Shown: positions 43,488 through 53,004, counted from the stretch's first letter. The stretch is 64,000 nucleotides of DNA from Bacillota bacterium (GCA_023416585.1 JAEZHM010000091.1:82516-146515); one strand, 5' to 3'. Notes: generated by a model from the sequence alone, not told the origin. Program-made: numbers and translations.

Positions 43488-45728
43488 CTACATCATGGAT
43501 GCGGGATTCCATTCAAAATATACCTGACATTTTGGCTCGGACTGCGCCTGGGCCAGTTCGCTTAGGAATCCGGCAAAGGTGCGGCTGTCCGGGTGCTCAA
43601 ACAGCTTGAAGAGTATATGGTAACGTGTTTTGCCCCGGATCAGTTTGACAGGGGCCACGTCCATGCGCATCATAAATACGCGCTTTTTAATGGCAGGATG
43701 ATCCTTTAAGTAAGTCTGGCATTCCTCGTGAAGCTTTTGGCAGACGTCTTGCGCTTCCTTGCCCTGCTCACTTTCCACCAACAGCCGGCACAATACCGTG
43801 AATGGGGGATACAGCCCTGTGCGCCGCCTCTGAAATTCCATTTGGTAAAAGGTCCGGTAATCCTGGTCGGCGGCGGCTTGAATGACAGGGTGGTCGGGCT
43901 TGTAGGTTTGCACCACTACTTCGCCCGGTTCCTGGGCGCGGCCGGCACGGCCGGCGACCTGGGTCAGCAGCTGGAATGTACGCTCCGGACTGCGGTAATC
44001 GGGCAGGTTCAGCGTCATATCAGCCGCCACCACACCCACCAGCGTCACATTGGGAAAATCCAGCCCCTTGGCGATCATCTGCGTGCCTATCAGAATCCGG
44101 TATTCCCCAGCACGGAAGCTGGAAAGCATTTTGTGATGGGCGTCCTTCCCACCGGTGGTATCGATATCCATGCGCAACACGGGTACGCCCGGCAGCAGTT
44201 TTTGCACTTCCTCTTCCACTTTCTGAGTACCAAGGCCGAAGTAGCGGATGTACTTGCTGCCGCACTGGGGACACACATCCGGGGGCGGGGATATGAATCC
44301 GCAATAATGGCAGTGCATGCGGCCGTCGCCACCTGTTTGGTGATAAGTCATGGCGATGTCACACTGGCCGCATTTGACCACATAGCCGCAGCTTCGGCAG
44401 GATACGAAGGACTGGTATCCCCGGCGGTTCAAAAACAGCATGGCCTGACTGCCGCGATCCATACATTCCCGAAGTTTTCCAAGTAAAAGCGTGCTGAAGA
44501 TGGAACGGTTGCCTGCCTCCAACTCCTTGCGCATATCCACCACGAAGACTTCGGGCAGGGGCCTTAACATGACACGGTTAGGCATTTCCAGCAGTGTATA
44601 ATCGCCCCGCATGGCTTTGGCAAATGTCAGTATGCTGGGAGTGGCGCTGCTTAAAAGAAGCACGCCGCCTTCCCTTAGGCAGCGGCTTTGCGCTACCTCG
44701 CGGGCATCGTAGCGTGGATGGTGCTCGCTCAAATAACTTTGCTCGTGCTCCTCATCCACCACAATGAGCCCCAGTTTCTCTACCGGTGCGAACACAGCCG
44801 AGCGTGCTCCCACCACAACCCTGGCATTGCCCCTGCGTATGCGCCGCCACTCATCAAACCGCTCACCTTGGGTAAGTCTTGAGTGGAGCACCGCCGCCAC
44901 GGGGCCGAAACGATCCCGGAACCATTGAACCATCTGGGGGGTCAGTGCGATTTCCGGCACCAGAACGATGGCGCCACGGCCCATTGACAGTGTACACCTA
45001 ACCAGGCGGATGTAAACTTCCGTCTTGCCCGAACCGGTCACGCCATGGAGAAGAAAAGCTCCGGAACCCCTTTGAAGCGCGGGTTCCATTTCATGAAGCG
45101 CTTCCTGCTGGGCGGCCATCAAAGGGGGATCGGCAACCTCCCTTGATATCATGTCCTCATACGGAGAACGGAGAACCTCCTCCTGCGAAAGAATGACAAG
45201 ACCCATGGCTTCCAGCTTTTTCAAGGGTTCCATTGGGTCTTTGACCATTAAAGCCAATTCCCTGACGGGATGGGTCATACCATCCTTCAAAAGCGTCAAT
45301 AACAATGCGCGGCGTGGGGAACGCTTTTGGGCAAAGGCCGCGGCCTCCGCATCCTCCTTGGGGATATTAAGCCTGGCGGCAGGTTCTGTTTTTTCCTTCA
45401 CCCTCCCGCCCCGCATGGCGGCGGGCAGCATCAGCCGCAGCGTTTCAGCCAGCGGGCAATGGGATATATCAGCCATTTCCCGGCTGAGGTCGATTAGAGC
45501 CGGTAGCACCGCCGGATAATCCTCCAGCGGGCGCAAAATGGCTTTGATCTTCTCTTTTGGATACTCTGTATCCTCGGATATGGAAAGGATAAGGCCTTCC
45601 ACTTTTCTTGGGCCGAAAGGAACCAGAACCCTCATGCCCTGGGAGGCATGCATGTTCTCCGGCACACGGTAGGTAAAGACATGGGCCACGTTTTCGTGTA
45701 TGATATCCACGATCACCTGGGCAAACAT
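43488..45728 (-). CDS. priA: primosomal replication helicase PriA
   Basis: 746 residues from ATG 45728 (GGAGGCGAAGGC upstream). The N-terminal DNA-binding domain starts MFAQVIVDII. The helicase has GVTGSGKTEVYIRL (Walker A) and DEEHEQSY. A double zinc site (CRSCGYVVKCGQC, CHYCG, CPQCGS) and the C-terminal helicase half follow. It restarts stalled replication forks. The ORF extends 124 codons further upstream, but that part is not PriA-like and crosses the neighbour's promoter. It is first in the priA-rpe operon. Confidence 0.96.
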   Translation of the reverse strand: MFAQVIVDIIHENVAHVFTYRVPENMHASQGMRVLVPFGPRKVEGLILSISEDTEYPKEKIKAILRPLEDYPAVLPALIDLSREMADISHCPLAETLRLMLPAAMRGGRVKEKTEPAARLNIPKEDAEAAAFAQKRSPRRALLLTLLKDGMTHPVRELALMVKDPMEPLKKLEAMGLVILSQEEVLRSPYEDMISREVADPPLMAAQQEALHEMEPALQRGSGAFLLHGVTGSGKTEVYIRLVRCTLSMGRGAIVLVPEIALTPQMVQWFRDRFGPVAAVLHSRLTQGERFDEWRRIRRGNARVVVGARSAVFAPVEKLGLIVVDEEHEQSYLSEHHPRYDAREVAQSRCLREGGVLLLSSATPSILTFAKAMRGDYTLLEMPNRVMLRPLPEVFVVDMRKELEAGNRSIFSTLLLGKLRECMDRGSQAMLFLNRRGYQSFVSCRSCGYVVKCGQCDIAMTYHQTGGDGRMHCHYCGFISPPPDVCPQCGSKYIRYFGLGTQKVEEEVQKLLPGVPVLRMDIDTTGGKDAHHKMLSSFRAGEYRILIGTQMIAKGLDFPNVTLVGVVAADMTLNLPDYRSPERTFQLLTQVAGRAGRAQEPGEVVVQTYKPDHPVIQAAADQDYRTFYQMEFQRRRTGLYPPFTVLCRLLVESEQGKEAQDVCQKLHEECQTYLKDHPAIKKRVFMMRMDVAPVKLIRGKTRYHILFKLFEHPDSRTFAGFLSELAQAQSEPKCQVYFEWNPASMM

Positions 45729-45831
45729 GCCTTCGCCTCCTGCGTACAAAATGCCAACTTTTATTATACCGTCTACCCGAAGAATACACAAGCATTGGTT
45801 TCTGCTTTGATTCTGGCCAGGATCTGCTGCG

Positions 45832-45860
45832 TTGACTTTCTTACCTGCCATCCTTATAAT
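45832..45860 (+). promoter_or_regulatory. sigma-A promoter of the THUMP methyltransferase gene
   Basis: TTGACT (45832-45837) and perfect TATAAT (45855-45860) with a 17-base spacer. The -10 ends 25 bases before ATG 45886, which rules out the longer ORF starting at 45832. Confidence 0.85.
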
Positions 45861-45885
45861 GGATGGACCAAACAAGGAGGATTTT

Positions 45886-47004
45886 ATGGCTGCACAGGAC
45901 AAGCTGACCTTTTTCGCTACCGCTGCCTTCGGGCTGGAAGGCTTGGTAGCGGATGAATTACGTGCGCTTAACTTAAATGCCAAGGCGGAACTTGGCGGAG
46001 CGCGTTTTGAAGCTTCGCCTGATAAGGCGTATGAAGCGTGCCTGTGGCTGCGCTGCGCCGACCGGGTGCTGCTAGTTTTAGAGGATACAAAGGTGCTCAC
46101 ATTTGAGGAGCTTTTTCAGGCAGTGAAAGGCATTCCGTGGGAAGACTACCTGCCGAAGGACGCCGCGTTTCCCGTGTCCGGCAAGTGCGCCAAAAGCCAA
46201 TTGATGAGCGTGCGCGACTGTCAGGCCATTACCAAAAAGGCCATCGCGGAACGGCTGAAGGAACGCTACAAGATGGCTTGGTTTGATGAAACGGGAGCCG
46301 AATATCCCGTCGATGTCAGCCTTCATGGCGACATGGCGAGGCTGACCATTGACATTAGCGGCACGGCACTGAACCGGCGAGGCTACCGCACTTGGAACGG
46401 GGAAGCACCCCTTCGTGAGACGCTGGCAGCCGCGCTTGTGCGCTTATCGCCATGGAAACCGGGGATGGCATTGCACGACCCTTGCTGCGGCACAGGCACG
46501 ATTTTGATCGAGGCGGCCATGATTGCATCCCGCCGTGCTCCAGGGCTTACCCGAGAATTTGCCTGCGACAAGTGGCCGCTTTTCCCTGTGGGAGAAAGGG
46601 AAAAAGTGCGGGAAATGGCGCGGTCTGTTTATGATCCCGGCAGAATCGAGGGCATAACCGGAAGCGACATCGATCCCGGCGCCCTGGAACTGTGCAAAAA
46701 GCATATCTCCCAAGCTGGGATGGAAGGTTGCATACAGGTGCATCAAAAGGACCTTCGCCAGCTAAATCTTCAGGGAAAAGGCGGCGTGTTCATTGCCAAT
46801 CCTCCGTATGGGGAACGGCTGGGGGACAGAAAGACCGCCGAAAGTTTATATGGACAAATGCACAGCCTCCTAAACAGGCATGAGGGCTGGCGCATGGGGG
46901 TATTAAGCAGCCACCCTGGCTTTGAACGTCATTTCGGCCGCCGTGCGCAAAAAAAGCGCCGGCTGTACAACGGTCGGCTGGAATGCGAGTTTTTGATTTA
47001 CTGA
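45886..47004 (+). CDS. THUMP-domain class I SAM-dependent rRNA methyltransferase (RlmL N-half-like)
   Basis: 372 residues from ATG 45886 (AAGGAGG upstream). Residues 1-165 are a THUMP RNA-binding domain (FFATAAFGLEGLVADELRAL). The catalytic domain has DPCCGTGTILIEAA and NPPYGERLGD, the N6-adenine/N2-guanine methyltransferase motifs. The closest functional model is the RlmL part that makes m2G2445 in 23S rRNA (YpsC-type in Firmicutes). It is a single gene, divergent from priA. Confidence 0.9.
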   Translation: MAAQDKLTFFATAAFGLEGLVADELRALNLNAKAELGGARFEASPDKAYEACLWLRCADRVLLVLEDTKVLTFEELFQAVKGIPWEDYLPKDAAFPVSGKCAKSQLMSVRDCQAITKKAIAERLKERYKMAWFDETGAEYPVDVSLHGDMARLTIDISGTALNRRGYRTWNGEAPLRETLAAALVRLSPWKPGMALHDPCCGTGTILIEAAMIASRRAPGLTREFACDKWPLFPVGEREKVREMARSVYDPGRIEGITGSDIDPGALELCKKHISQAGMEGCIQVHQKDLRQLNLQGKGGVFIANPPYGERLGDRKTAESLYGQMHSLLNRHEGWRMGVLSSHPGFERHFGRRAQKKRRLYNGRLECEFLIY

Positions 47005-47015
47005 ATAGTGTTTTG

Positions 47016-47369
47016 TCAATCAGGCCAATCCAGCTGTGTTTCCGGGACGCCGGCCCTTAAGCAGGCTTCCCGGGCTTTTTCTTTTCCGATGGTATCGCCA
47101 AGGGGATAGCGAATGATGCTTCCCTTTAAGACAATCACCGTGTGGGCATTATCTTCCCGCATATCCACATACCATAGCGAATCTTTCAAAGAATCCGAAA
47201 GAATATCAGGCAGATCATTGCTTTTGCAGGAGAAATGAATAGCTGTCCAATAGGCGGGCTGGCCTTTAGCATGATTTGGCGCAGGCCATAATTCCACTTT
47301 CTGAATATCAATCATATCCAAAACATCTTCGGCCTGAAGGCTTTCCTTGATGAGCACGCCCTTATACAT
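47016..47369 (-). CDS. unknown 117-residue protein
   Basis: A soluble protein that starts MYKGVLIKESLQAEDVLDMI and ends in a Pro/Leu-rich CLRAGVPETQLDWPD. It has no signal peptide or membrane segment. GGGAGGAGCC precedes the ATG, 10 bases after the rimI stop, so it belongs to the tsaE-tsaB-rimI transcript. I do not recognise a family. Confidence 0.7.
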   Translation of the reverse strand: MYKGVLIKESLQAEDVLDMIDIQKVELWPAPNHAKGQPAYWTAIHFSCKSNDLPDILSDSLKDSLWYVDMREDNAHTVIVLKGSIIRYPLGDTIGKEKAREACLRAGVPETQLDWPD

Positions 47370-47379
47370 TGGCTCCTCC

Positions 47380-47880
47380 CTAGATTTCCACTGTTTCTGC
47401 TTCCGTAAAATCCGGTTCCACGGGAGGAAGGGCCTGGCAGGCCATCAATATGGCATCCTCGCCGTTGTCTTCATAGTACCGCCTGCGGCAGCCCACCTGC
47501 AAAAAGCCCAGGCTTCTGTAAAGGCTTTGGGCAGTAAGGTTGGAACGGCGCACCTCCAGCGTTGCGAAGGAGGCGCCAAGATTCGTGACATACTGTATCA
47601 GGCTTTGCGTTATAAGCCGGCCATAGCCCTTACCTCTTTTATCGCGGCGCACGGCGATATTGGTGATGTGGCACTCGTCCAGCACCATCCAGGCCCCGGC
47701 GTAGGCCACGATCTCACCGTTTGATTCTGCTACCAGGTACCTGGCGCACTTATTTTCCGTAAGTTCATCCTCAAAAGCGCCCCTGCTCCAGGGTGTGGTG
47801 AAAGAATCCGCTTCGATGCGGTGGACGTCATCGATATCATTCAGCGTCATCCTGCGCACAACTGCATTGCTAGACTCCAT
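47380..47880 (-). CDS. rimI: GNAT N-acetyltransferase RimI
   Basis: 166 residues of the GNAT fold: RRMTLNDIDDVHRIEADSFT start, acetyl-CoA loop VRRDKRGKGYGRLI, and EVRRSNLTAQSLYRSLGF. RimI acetylates the N-terminal residue of ribosomal protein S18 in E. coli, and the family acts more broadly elsewhere. It overlaps tsaB by 11 bases, in the standard tsaE-tsaB-rimI run. Confidence 0.92.
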   Translation of the reverse strand: MESSNAVVRRMTLNDIDDVHRIEADSFTTPWSRGAFEDELTENKCARYLVAESNGEIVAYAGAWMVLDECHITNIAVRRDKRGKGYGRLITQSLIQYVTNLGASFATLEVRRSNLTAQSLYRSLGFLQVGCRRRYYEDNGEDAILMACQALPPVEPDFTEAETVEI

Positions 47881-48580
47881 GGACGTCCTCCCTGGATTTG
47901 CGCTGGCGCTCAGCCTGGGGCGCGCGCAAATAGTATGGCATAAGCTTCAAATAGTCAGCCGCTTGGTCCTTATAGTGATCGGCCAGCAGCGCCACGCCAA
48001 GCGGCCGAAGGAATCTGGTATGAACCGGCGCGAAAACCGCCTTGTCCTTAAGGGCAGATTCTATCATTTCCAGGTTTACGGGTACTCCATCCCCCACAAA
48101 CAGATAAGGGCCTGGAAATGCCGATAGCTTGTTCAGATATTCCGGCAGCTTCAGCGCTTCATCAGCCATCAGCCTTTTAGGGTTAGGGTGCATGCCGGCT
48201 TTAAAAGCCGCGCCATAGACCTGGCCGGCCCTGGCATCCTGAATGGGGCATACGACACCCTCGAAAAACGGAACGCCTGAAGCCAATGCTTCCAGCGCAT
48301 TGATGCCGATGCAGGGCTTTTGCGCTCCGTGCGCCATGCCTTTTACTGTGCTTACGCCGATGCGTACGCCGGTGAAGGAACCGGGGCCCACCGTCACCGC
48401 AAACAGATCGATATCCCTGACAGCAAGACCTGACCGGGCAAAACCTTCCTCCACCATGGGCATTATGCTCGCCGAGTGGGTGAAGCGGTTCACAGCCATG
48501 GCCTCATAGGCAGCTTCGCCGTTTTTCAATATGGCAACCCCGGCCACGGGTCCGGAGGTATCCAGAGCCAAAATGTTCAT
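47870..48580 (-). CDS. tsaB: tRNA threonylcarbamoyladenosine biosynthesis protein TsaB
   Basis: 236 residues of the ASKHA fold: MNILALDTSGPVAGVAIL, the VGPGSFTGVRIGVSTVKGM loop and GINALEALA. TsaB partners TsaD and TsaE in making t6A37 of ANN-reading tRNAs. It starts 4 bases inside the tsaE end (overlap). Confidence 0.96.
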   Translation of the reverse strand: MNILALDTSGPVAGVAILKNGEAAYEAMAVNRFTHSASIMPMVEEGFARSGLAVRDIDLFAVTVGPGSFTGVRIGVSTVKGMAHGAQKPCIGINALEALASGVPFFEGVVCPIQDARAGQVYGAAFKAGMHPNPKRLMADEALKLPEYLNKLSAFPGPYLFVGDGVPVNLEMIESALKDKAVFAPVHTRFLRPLGVALLADHYKDQAADYLKLMPYYLRAPQAERQRKSREDVHGV

Positions 48581-49038
48581 ACTTTGATATCCTTCCCAAG
48601 AGATGCGTTTGTATAGCCTCCCACGGGAGTGATTTCGATGACGCGCTCGTTTTCCCCTGCGCCACCCACGAGGGAAATCAGCAAATAGGTTTCGGGAAGC
48701 ATGTTAGGGGCGCGTTCTGGCCATTCCACCACCGAAACGCCCTCGCCCGAAAGATACTCGTCTGTGCCGATTTCGTACAGTTCTTCCGGGTCCATTATCC
48801 TATACCAGTCAAAGTGATATAGGGGAAGCCTGCCCGTATCGTAAGCCTGCAATATGGTGAATGTGGGGCTGGCAATTGGGCCGTCAACGTGAAGGCCCCG
48901 GGCAATGCCGCGGGTCAGTTCACTTTTGCCCGAGCCCATCTCGCCCTGAAGCACCAAAACGTCCCCCGGGCGGAGGAGCTTTCCAAGCTCCTCGCCCAGG
49001 GAACGCGTTTCTTTGGGGGAATGTGTCACATACCGCAA
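48577..49038 (-). CDS. tsaE: tRNA threonylcarbamoyladenosine biosynthesis ATPase TsaE
   Basis: 153 residues with Walker A GEMGSGKSELTRGIARGL, the SPTF switch region and YHFDWYRI with Asp. TsaE drives turnover of the TsaBD complex. The start is TTG at 49038, with AAAGGAGTG seven bases upstream. It is the first gene of the t6A run, 22 bases from the ribU stop, and may be read through from ribU. Confidence 0.95.
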   Translation of the reverse strand: MRYVTHSPKETRSLGEELGKLLRPGDVLVLQGEMGSGKSELTRGIARGLHVDGPIASPTFTILQAYDTGRLPLYHFDWYRIMDPEELYEIGTDEYLSGEGVSVVEWPERAPNMLPETYLLISLVGGAGENERVIEITPVGGYTNASLGKDIKV

Positions 49039-49060
49039 AGGATCACTCCTTTGGATTAGT

Positions 49061-49666
49061 TTAGGTTCTGGCGCTGCGCCCGTGAAGCAGGGGGGACAGG
49101 TGCTTATACAAAAGGAAAGTCACGACGCTGAGTGTTACACCCTTCAGAATATTGAAGGGGGCGGTAATCAGTATAAGAACCTTTTCCAAGCTGTCGACAT
49201 AGGGAATGATGTCCGTAAATGTTTTGATAATGGCTTCCATAGGGAAGTGCATTATCGTCACATAGAAGGGGATCAACAGAACAGCGTTGGCCACAACGCC
49301 GCATATGGATAGGCACACGGTGCCGACCGCCATGCCGATGAGGGCACTCTTACGGTTTTTGTTCCTTTGGTAAATGAACACAGCTGGAAGCATGATTGCT
49401 GCGCCCATCAGGAAGTCGGCAATTTCACCCACACCGCCGGAAGTTGTGGTAATAAGACCGGTCAGGCTTTTTATACCCAGTATGATCAGCCCGGAAAGTG
49501 GGCCCATGGAAAATCCACCCAGAAGTACCGGCAGGTTGCTTAGGTCCAGCTTATAGAATCCGATGATCGGAATGGTGAAAGAGGGCAGGAATAAGACTGC
49601 TGAGATGGCCGCCAAGAGGGCGATACGGGTCATTCTCTGAGGGGTGAAGTATGATTTGGGTTTCAT
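49061..49666 (-). CDS. ribU: riboflavin ECF transporter S component RibU
   Basis: About 201 residues with six hydrophobic segments, including LPSFTIPIIGFYKLDLSNLP, a RibU-type stretch that lines the riboflavin pocket. The S component binds riboflavin and works with the shared EcfAA'T module, which is not in this window. ATG 49666 follows TAGGAGG; an in-frame ATG at 49690 is less likely. An FMN riboswitch upstream confirms the substrate. Confidence 0.95.
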   Translation of the reverse strand: MKPKSYFTPQRMTRIALLAAISAVLFLPSFTIPIIGFYKLDLSNLPVLLGGFSMGPLSGLIILGIKSLTGLITTTSGGVGEIADFLMGAAIMLPAVFIYQRNKNRKSALIGMAVGTVCLSICGVVANAVLLIPFYVTIMHFPMEAIIKTFTDIIPYVDSLEKVLILITAPFNILKGVTLSVVTFLLYKHLSPLLHGRSART

Positions 49667-49686
49667 CGCAATGCCTCCTAAAATAT

Positions 49687-49722
49687 GCATGCCCCTGAAG
49701 CAAAAGCTGTTCAGGGGCTAAA
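49687..49722 (-). terminator. hairpin between FMN riboswitch and ribU (expression platform)
   Basis: GCCCCTGAA (49691-49699) and TTCAGGGGC (49710-49718) form a perfect 9-base-pair stem. On the minus strand it is followed by ATGCATATTTT, a weak U tract, and then the ribU Shine-Dalgarno. It is probably a riboswitch-controlled terminator; control at the level of translation is the alternative. Confidence 0.65.
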
Positions 49723-49737
49723 ACATACTTTGCAAAG

Positions 49738-49858
49738 TTCTTCTATCATCCAGACTTTACTGTCGGCTCTGGAATTTCACCAGATCGGCCGCGCACTAGC
49801 GTGTGCACGGTTCGCGGGCTGTACCGCCGGTAGGGAATTTCACCCTGCCCCGAAGAAG
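49738..49858 (-). ncRNA. FMN riboswitch (RFN element)
   Basis: On the minus strand: P1 arm TTCTTC, then GGGGCAGGGTGAAATTCCC, TACCGGCGGT, AGCCCGCGAA, a variable arm, TCTGGTGAAATTCCAGA, GCCGACAGT, AAAGTCTGGATG and the P1 partner GAAGAA. Every conserved block of the RFN element is present and in order. FMN binding is expected to shut off ribU. Confidence 0.96.
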
Positions 49859-49978
49859 CTTCAAGCGCTATGCGATTGTGGATTACGCGGGTATAATAAC
49901 ACGGTAGATTTTGTTTGTCAATGGCTTAACAGTATTGCACACAATTCTTTATCAGCGTAATGAATGGCTGTGTGATGT

Positions 49979-51265
49979 TTACTCCAGCCCTTCGATCTTC
50001 GCCGCTCCTTCCGGACGGATGTCCAGTTGGTGGCAGCAGTGGGCGCCAAACACGGCCTCCATGGATTCGGTGAAAGATGATACCTGCGTAAGAGGAACGA
50101 AGTTCAGCGTGGTGCCTGCGAAGCCGCCGCCATGCACGCGCCAGGCTCCGTCATTGCCGAGCTGGCTTTCCGCCAGGGCCAGGGCCAGGGAAAGCTGCTG
50201 CTCATTTTGCCTGGCGTACACGTTTTGCAGATACATGAAGCTGGAACGCCCGGAAGCGATAACATCGCGGAAGAAGGACGGAAGGTCATCATGTGTAAGG
50301 GCATCCGTTTGATCGGCCACGCGCTTGTTCTCCTGAAAGAAATGCATGGCGCGAAGCACGGCCCGGTCTGAAGTCTTCTGGCGTACGGAAGCAAGATCCT
50401 GAAAAAGCTGCTCCGGTCGAACCCTGCGAAGCACATCCTCGCCAAAGCAGGCGGCGACCTGCTTCATTTCCTGTGGGATGGTAGCGTAATCAGCCGTCAG
50501 GTCATCATGGCTTCCGCCGGTGCTGACTACCACCAGCGCATATCCTTTTGCGGCAAAGTCGTAGGCGAGGGGCTTGATATCCGGTTCATCTTTTTTGAAG
50601 TCGATGGCGACCAGGCCGCCTACTGAACTGGCCATTTGATCCATCAGGCCGCTGGGTTTGCCGAAATAATGGTTTTCAGCATATTGAGCGATCTTGGCCC
50701 GTTCAGGAGCGGGGATTTGAAAATTGCCGTATAGGCTGTCAAAGATGGCGCATAGCAGCACCTCGAAGGCGGCGGAGGAGCTTAAGCCGCTGCCGGAAAG
50801 TACGCTGGAAGTGACTGCCGCATCGAAACCGCCGACTAAAAAGCCAAGTTCCTTCATCCGCGCTGCCACGCCGCGGATAAGGGCGGCGGTTTTACCCACT
50901 TCTAAAGGTACGGGGGCAAGCTCGGTCAGGGAGATTTCCACCGCGGGATAGCCTTCGCTGCACAGGTGAACCGTAAGATCATCCCGGCGGGAAACGGCGG
51001 CCACTGTATCCAGGTTGACCGCTGCCGCAAGCACTCTGCCCCGGTTGTGGTCGGTATGGTTCCCGGAAAGCTCCGTGCGGCCCGGCGCGCTGATCAATTG
51101 CACTTCGCCGGAAACATCAAACAATTCCTCATGCCTTTTCAATAATCTTATATATCTTGCCGTTTGGGATACCAGCATCCCGTCCCTTCGGCCATACAAA
51201 TGGGTTAACCTCGACATCACCCAGGGGGTTTTTAAAGCGCGGATCATATTTGCATACTGGCTCAT
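49979..51265 (-). CDS. galK: galactokinase-family GHMP kinase
   Basis: 428 residues. The galactokinase signature is APGRTELSGNHTDHNRGRV, the ATP loop is SGSGLSSSAAFEVLL, and the third motif lies in RVHGGGFAGTTLNFV. It adds phosphate to C1 of galactose. It has an extra N-terminal segment of about 55 residues before the motif. No galT, galE or galM is nearby; it is paired with a solute-binding protein gene on the same strand. GGAGGGAGCG precedes the ATG. A related sugar kinase specificity remains possible. Confidence 0.85.
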   Translation of the reverse strand: MSQYANMIRALKTPWVMSRLTHLYGRRDGMLVSQTARYIRLLKRHEELFDVSGEVQLISAPGRTELSGNHTDHNRGRVLAAAVNLDTVAAVSRRDDLTVHLCSEGYPAVEISLTELAPVPLEVGKTAALIRGVAARMKELGFLVGGFDAAVTSSVLSGSGLSSSAAFEVLLCAIFDSLYGNFQIPAPERAKIAQYAENHYFGKPSGLMDQMASSVGGLVAIDFKKDEPDIKPLAYDFAAKGYALVVVSTGGSHDDLTADYATIPQEMKQVAACFGEDVLRRVRPEQLFQDLASVRQKTSDRAVLRAMHFFQENKRVADQTDALTHDDLPSFFRDVIASGRSSFMYLQNVYARQNEQQLSLALALAESQLGNDGAWRVHGGGFAGTTLNFVPLTQVSSFTESMEAVFGAHCCHQLDIRPEGAAKIEGLE

Positions 51266-51298
51266 AATTTAACCGCTCCCTCCATAAAACCATTTGTA

Positions 51299-52819
51299 TT
51301 ACTGGGCTTGTCCGTTAAGCGCTTGCTGCCAGAAGGATATAAAGGACGTAAGACCCATCCCGTCAAGCTGTGACAAATAATTTTGCCAGCTTTCATCCGT
51401 AAGGGGAGTTTCACCAATAACGAACCTGGCCAGGCTTTCATCCACTAACCGGCCGATTTCCATCTGCATGGGTGAAATGATTTGCTGCTGATCGAAGGTC
51501 AAGGTAACAAGGGGGAAGGGCAGTGTGGCCGTTTGGTTAATATCCATCAGAGAGCGCAACAACTGAACCGTTTTATCATCTTCAAACTTCAATTGAAAGT
51601 CTACGGGGTTCAGCAACGGATAAGCATCACTATCGCGCAGCGTGGCCGTCTGTATGACGTTGGTCAATTCCTCGGCGGTTGGAATCCAGCGCCATGTTCC
51701 GTTTTCGTTCATGGCATATTCTGATCCTTCCTGGCCTAGCAGAGCCAGCTTGCCGCCTTCCTCGCCGTACAGATTATCCACCCATTGCAAAAGTGCTGCC
51801 GGGTCTTTGCACGCGCTGGTGATGGCAAATGTGCCACGGGCTACCGGGCCCAGGAAATTGCGGTATACCTGTTTGCCCTCATATTGAAGCGGGGGCAGGA
51901 CTGTGTACTCCGTGCCGATTGTGGCCGGCAGGAAAGTGGTGGGGGTGGGCCCAAAGAAGATGCCGTAGGTGGCGGCCGCTTTTTCATCCGTTACTTTACG
52001 CAGCGAATCCGCCGTGGTGAAGCCGTTTTGATCCAGGAGCCCGGCATTGTACAATTCGGTTACCCAGGCGACAAATTCCCTGTATTTGTCCGTTGCTGGC
52101 ATGAACTGCGCTGCGCCGGATGCATCCACGTACATGTTGTAGTCGTTGGCAGTCAGCCCGAATGCATGGGCCAGGAATTTCAAATCCCATGGACCAAGGA
52201 ACGTGAGGGGGACTTCATCCGCCCGGCCATTTTGGTTGGGATCACGGGTCTTGAAGGCTTCCAGCACCGTGCGAAGGGCAGCTGTGTCTGTGGGCATATC
52301 AAGCTTTAACCGTTCCAGCCAGGCCTTGTTGATCCACATGGCGTTTTGGGCGCGAAGGGGGTTGATGGCAGGCAGAGCGGCTATGGCCCCGTCCGGCAGC
52401 GTGATGGCCTTCCGCCAGGCGGGATTGGCGTTAAGCAGCGCGTATAGGTTTGGCGCGTTTTCTTGAAGCAGCGGATTCAAGTCGATCAATTTGCCGCTTT
52501 GATAATAGGAAAGCGTCTCCTGCGGGCTAAGTTCCGCCCGGAACAAAGCATCCGGCAGTTCATCCCCCGAAAATAGCCTGGCTTTTTCCGCCGTCCAGGC
52601 CGCGTAATCGGTAAACTGCCGGAATTCAATGGATGTGCCAGTTTTTTCCTGCCTGCGCTGGAAGAACAGGTTGTTGTTCATGTCCTGCTGTGTATCACTG
52701 CCAACGTACCCGGCGAAAATAAACGATTTTGCCACCTGAGGGGATTCCTCAGAAAGCGCCGGGAGGAAGGCGGTTAATAGGGCACAAGCCAATAGTAGGC
52801 TTACAAGCGTCTTGCGCAA
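51299..52819 (-). CDS. extracellular solute-binding protein (family 1-like)
   Basis: About 506 residues. The likely start is TTG 52819, with AAAGGAGG eight bases upstream, giving a signal peptide (RKTLVSLLLACALLTAFLPA, cleavage near ALS-E). The ORF is open 53 codons further, but that leader is not signal-like. The mature part has the alternating pattern of large carbohydrate-binding lipoprotein/LplA-type proteins (LPDALFRAELSPQETLSYYQ, GKLIDLNPLLQE). It lacks a lipobox Cys at the cleavage site, which is odd for a Gram-positive binding protein. No permease genes are nearby. Confidence 0.8.
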   Translation of the reverse strand: MRKTLVSLLLACALLTAFLPALSEESPQVAKSFIFAGYVGSDTQQDMNNNLFFQRRQEKTGTSIEFRQFTDYAAWTAEKARLFSGDELPDALFRAELSPQETLSYYQSGKLIDLNPLLQENAPNLYALLNANPAWRKAITLPDGAIAALPAINPLRAQNAMWINKAWLERLKLDMPTDTAALRTVLEAFKTRDPNQNGRADEVPLTFLGPWDLKFLAHAFGLTANDYNMYVDASGAAQFMPATDKYREFVAWVTELYNAGLLDQNGFTTADSLRKVTDEKAAATYGIFFGPTPTTFLPATIGTEYTVLPPLQYEGKQVYRNFLGPVARGTFAITSACKDPAALLQWVDNLYGEEGGKLALLGQEGSEYAMNENGTWRWIPTAEELTNVIQTATLRDSDAYPLLNPVDFQLKFEDDKTVQLLRSLMDINQTATLPFPLVTLTFDQQQIISPMQMEIGRLVDESLARFVIGETPLTDESWQNYLSQLDGMGLTSFISFWQQALNGQAQ

Positions 52820-52923
52820 CGATGGGTCCTCCTTTGCACCTGTCATATGACTATTTTTCATTATAACGCATCGGACAAGGTTTGAACAGACCAAAGTTAG
52901 CAGGGTGTAAGGACTTGGAATGC

Positions 52924-52953
52924 TTGCGTATCGGGCAATGGATGGGGTATAAT
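52924..52953 (+). promoter_or_regulatory. sigma-A promoter of the M50 protease-scpAB unit
   Basis: TTGCGT (52924-52929) and perfect TATAAT (52948-52953) with an 18-base spacer, 51 bases before the chosen GTG start. Confidence 0.65.
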
Positions 52954-53004
52954 GGGACATACGGCGCGTTTGCGCCATTACCGCATGAAATGAGGGCTTG
53001 GTCC

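Noticed and set aside
45729..46100. N-terminal extension of PriA by 124 residues
   Set aside because: It is antisense to the THUMP methyltransferase gene, is not PriA-like, and covers that gene's promoter. ATG 45728 has its own RBS.
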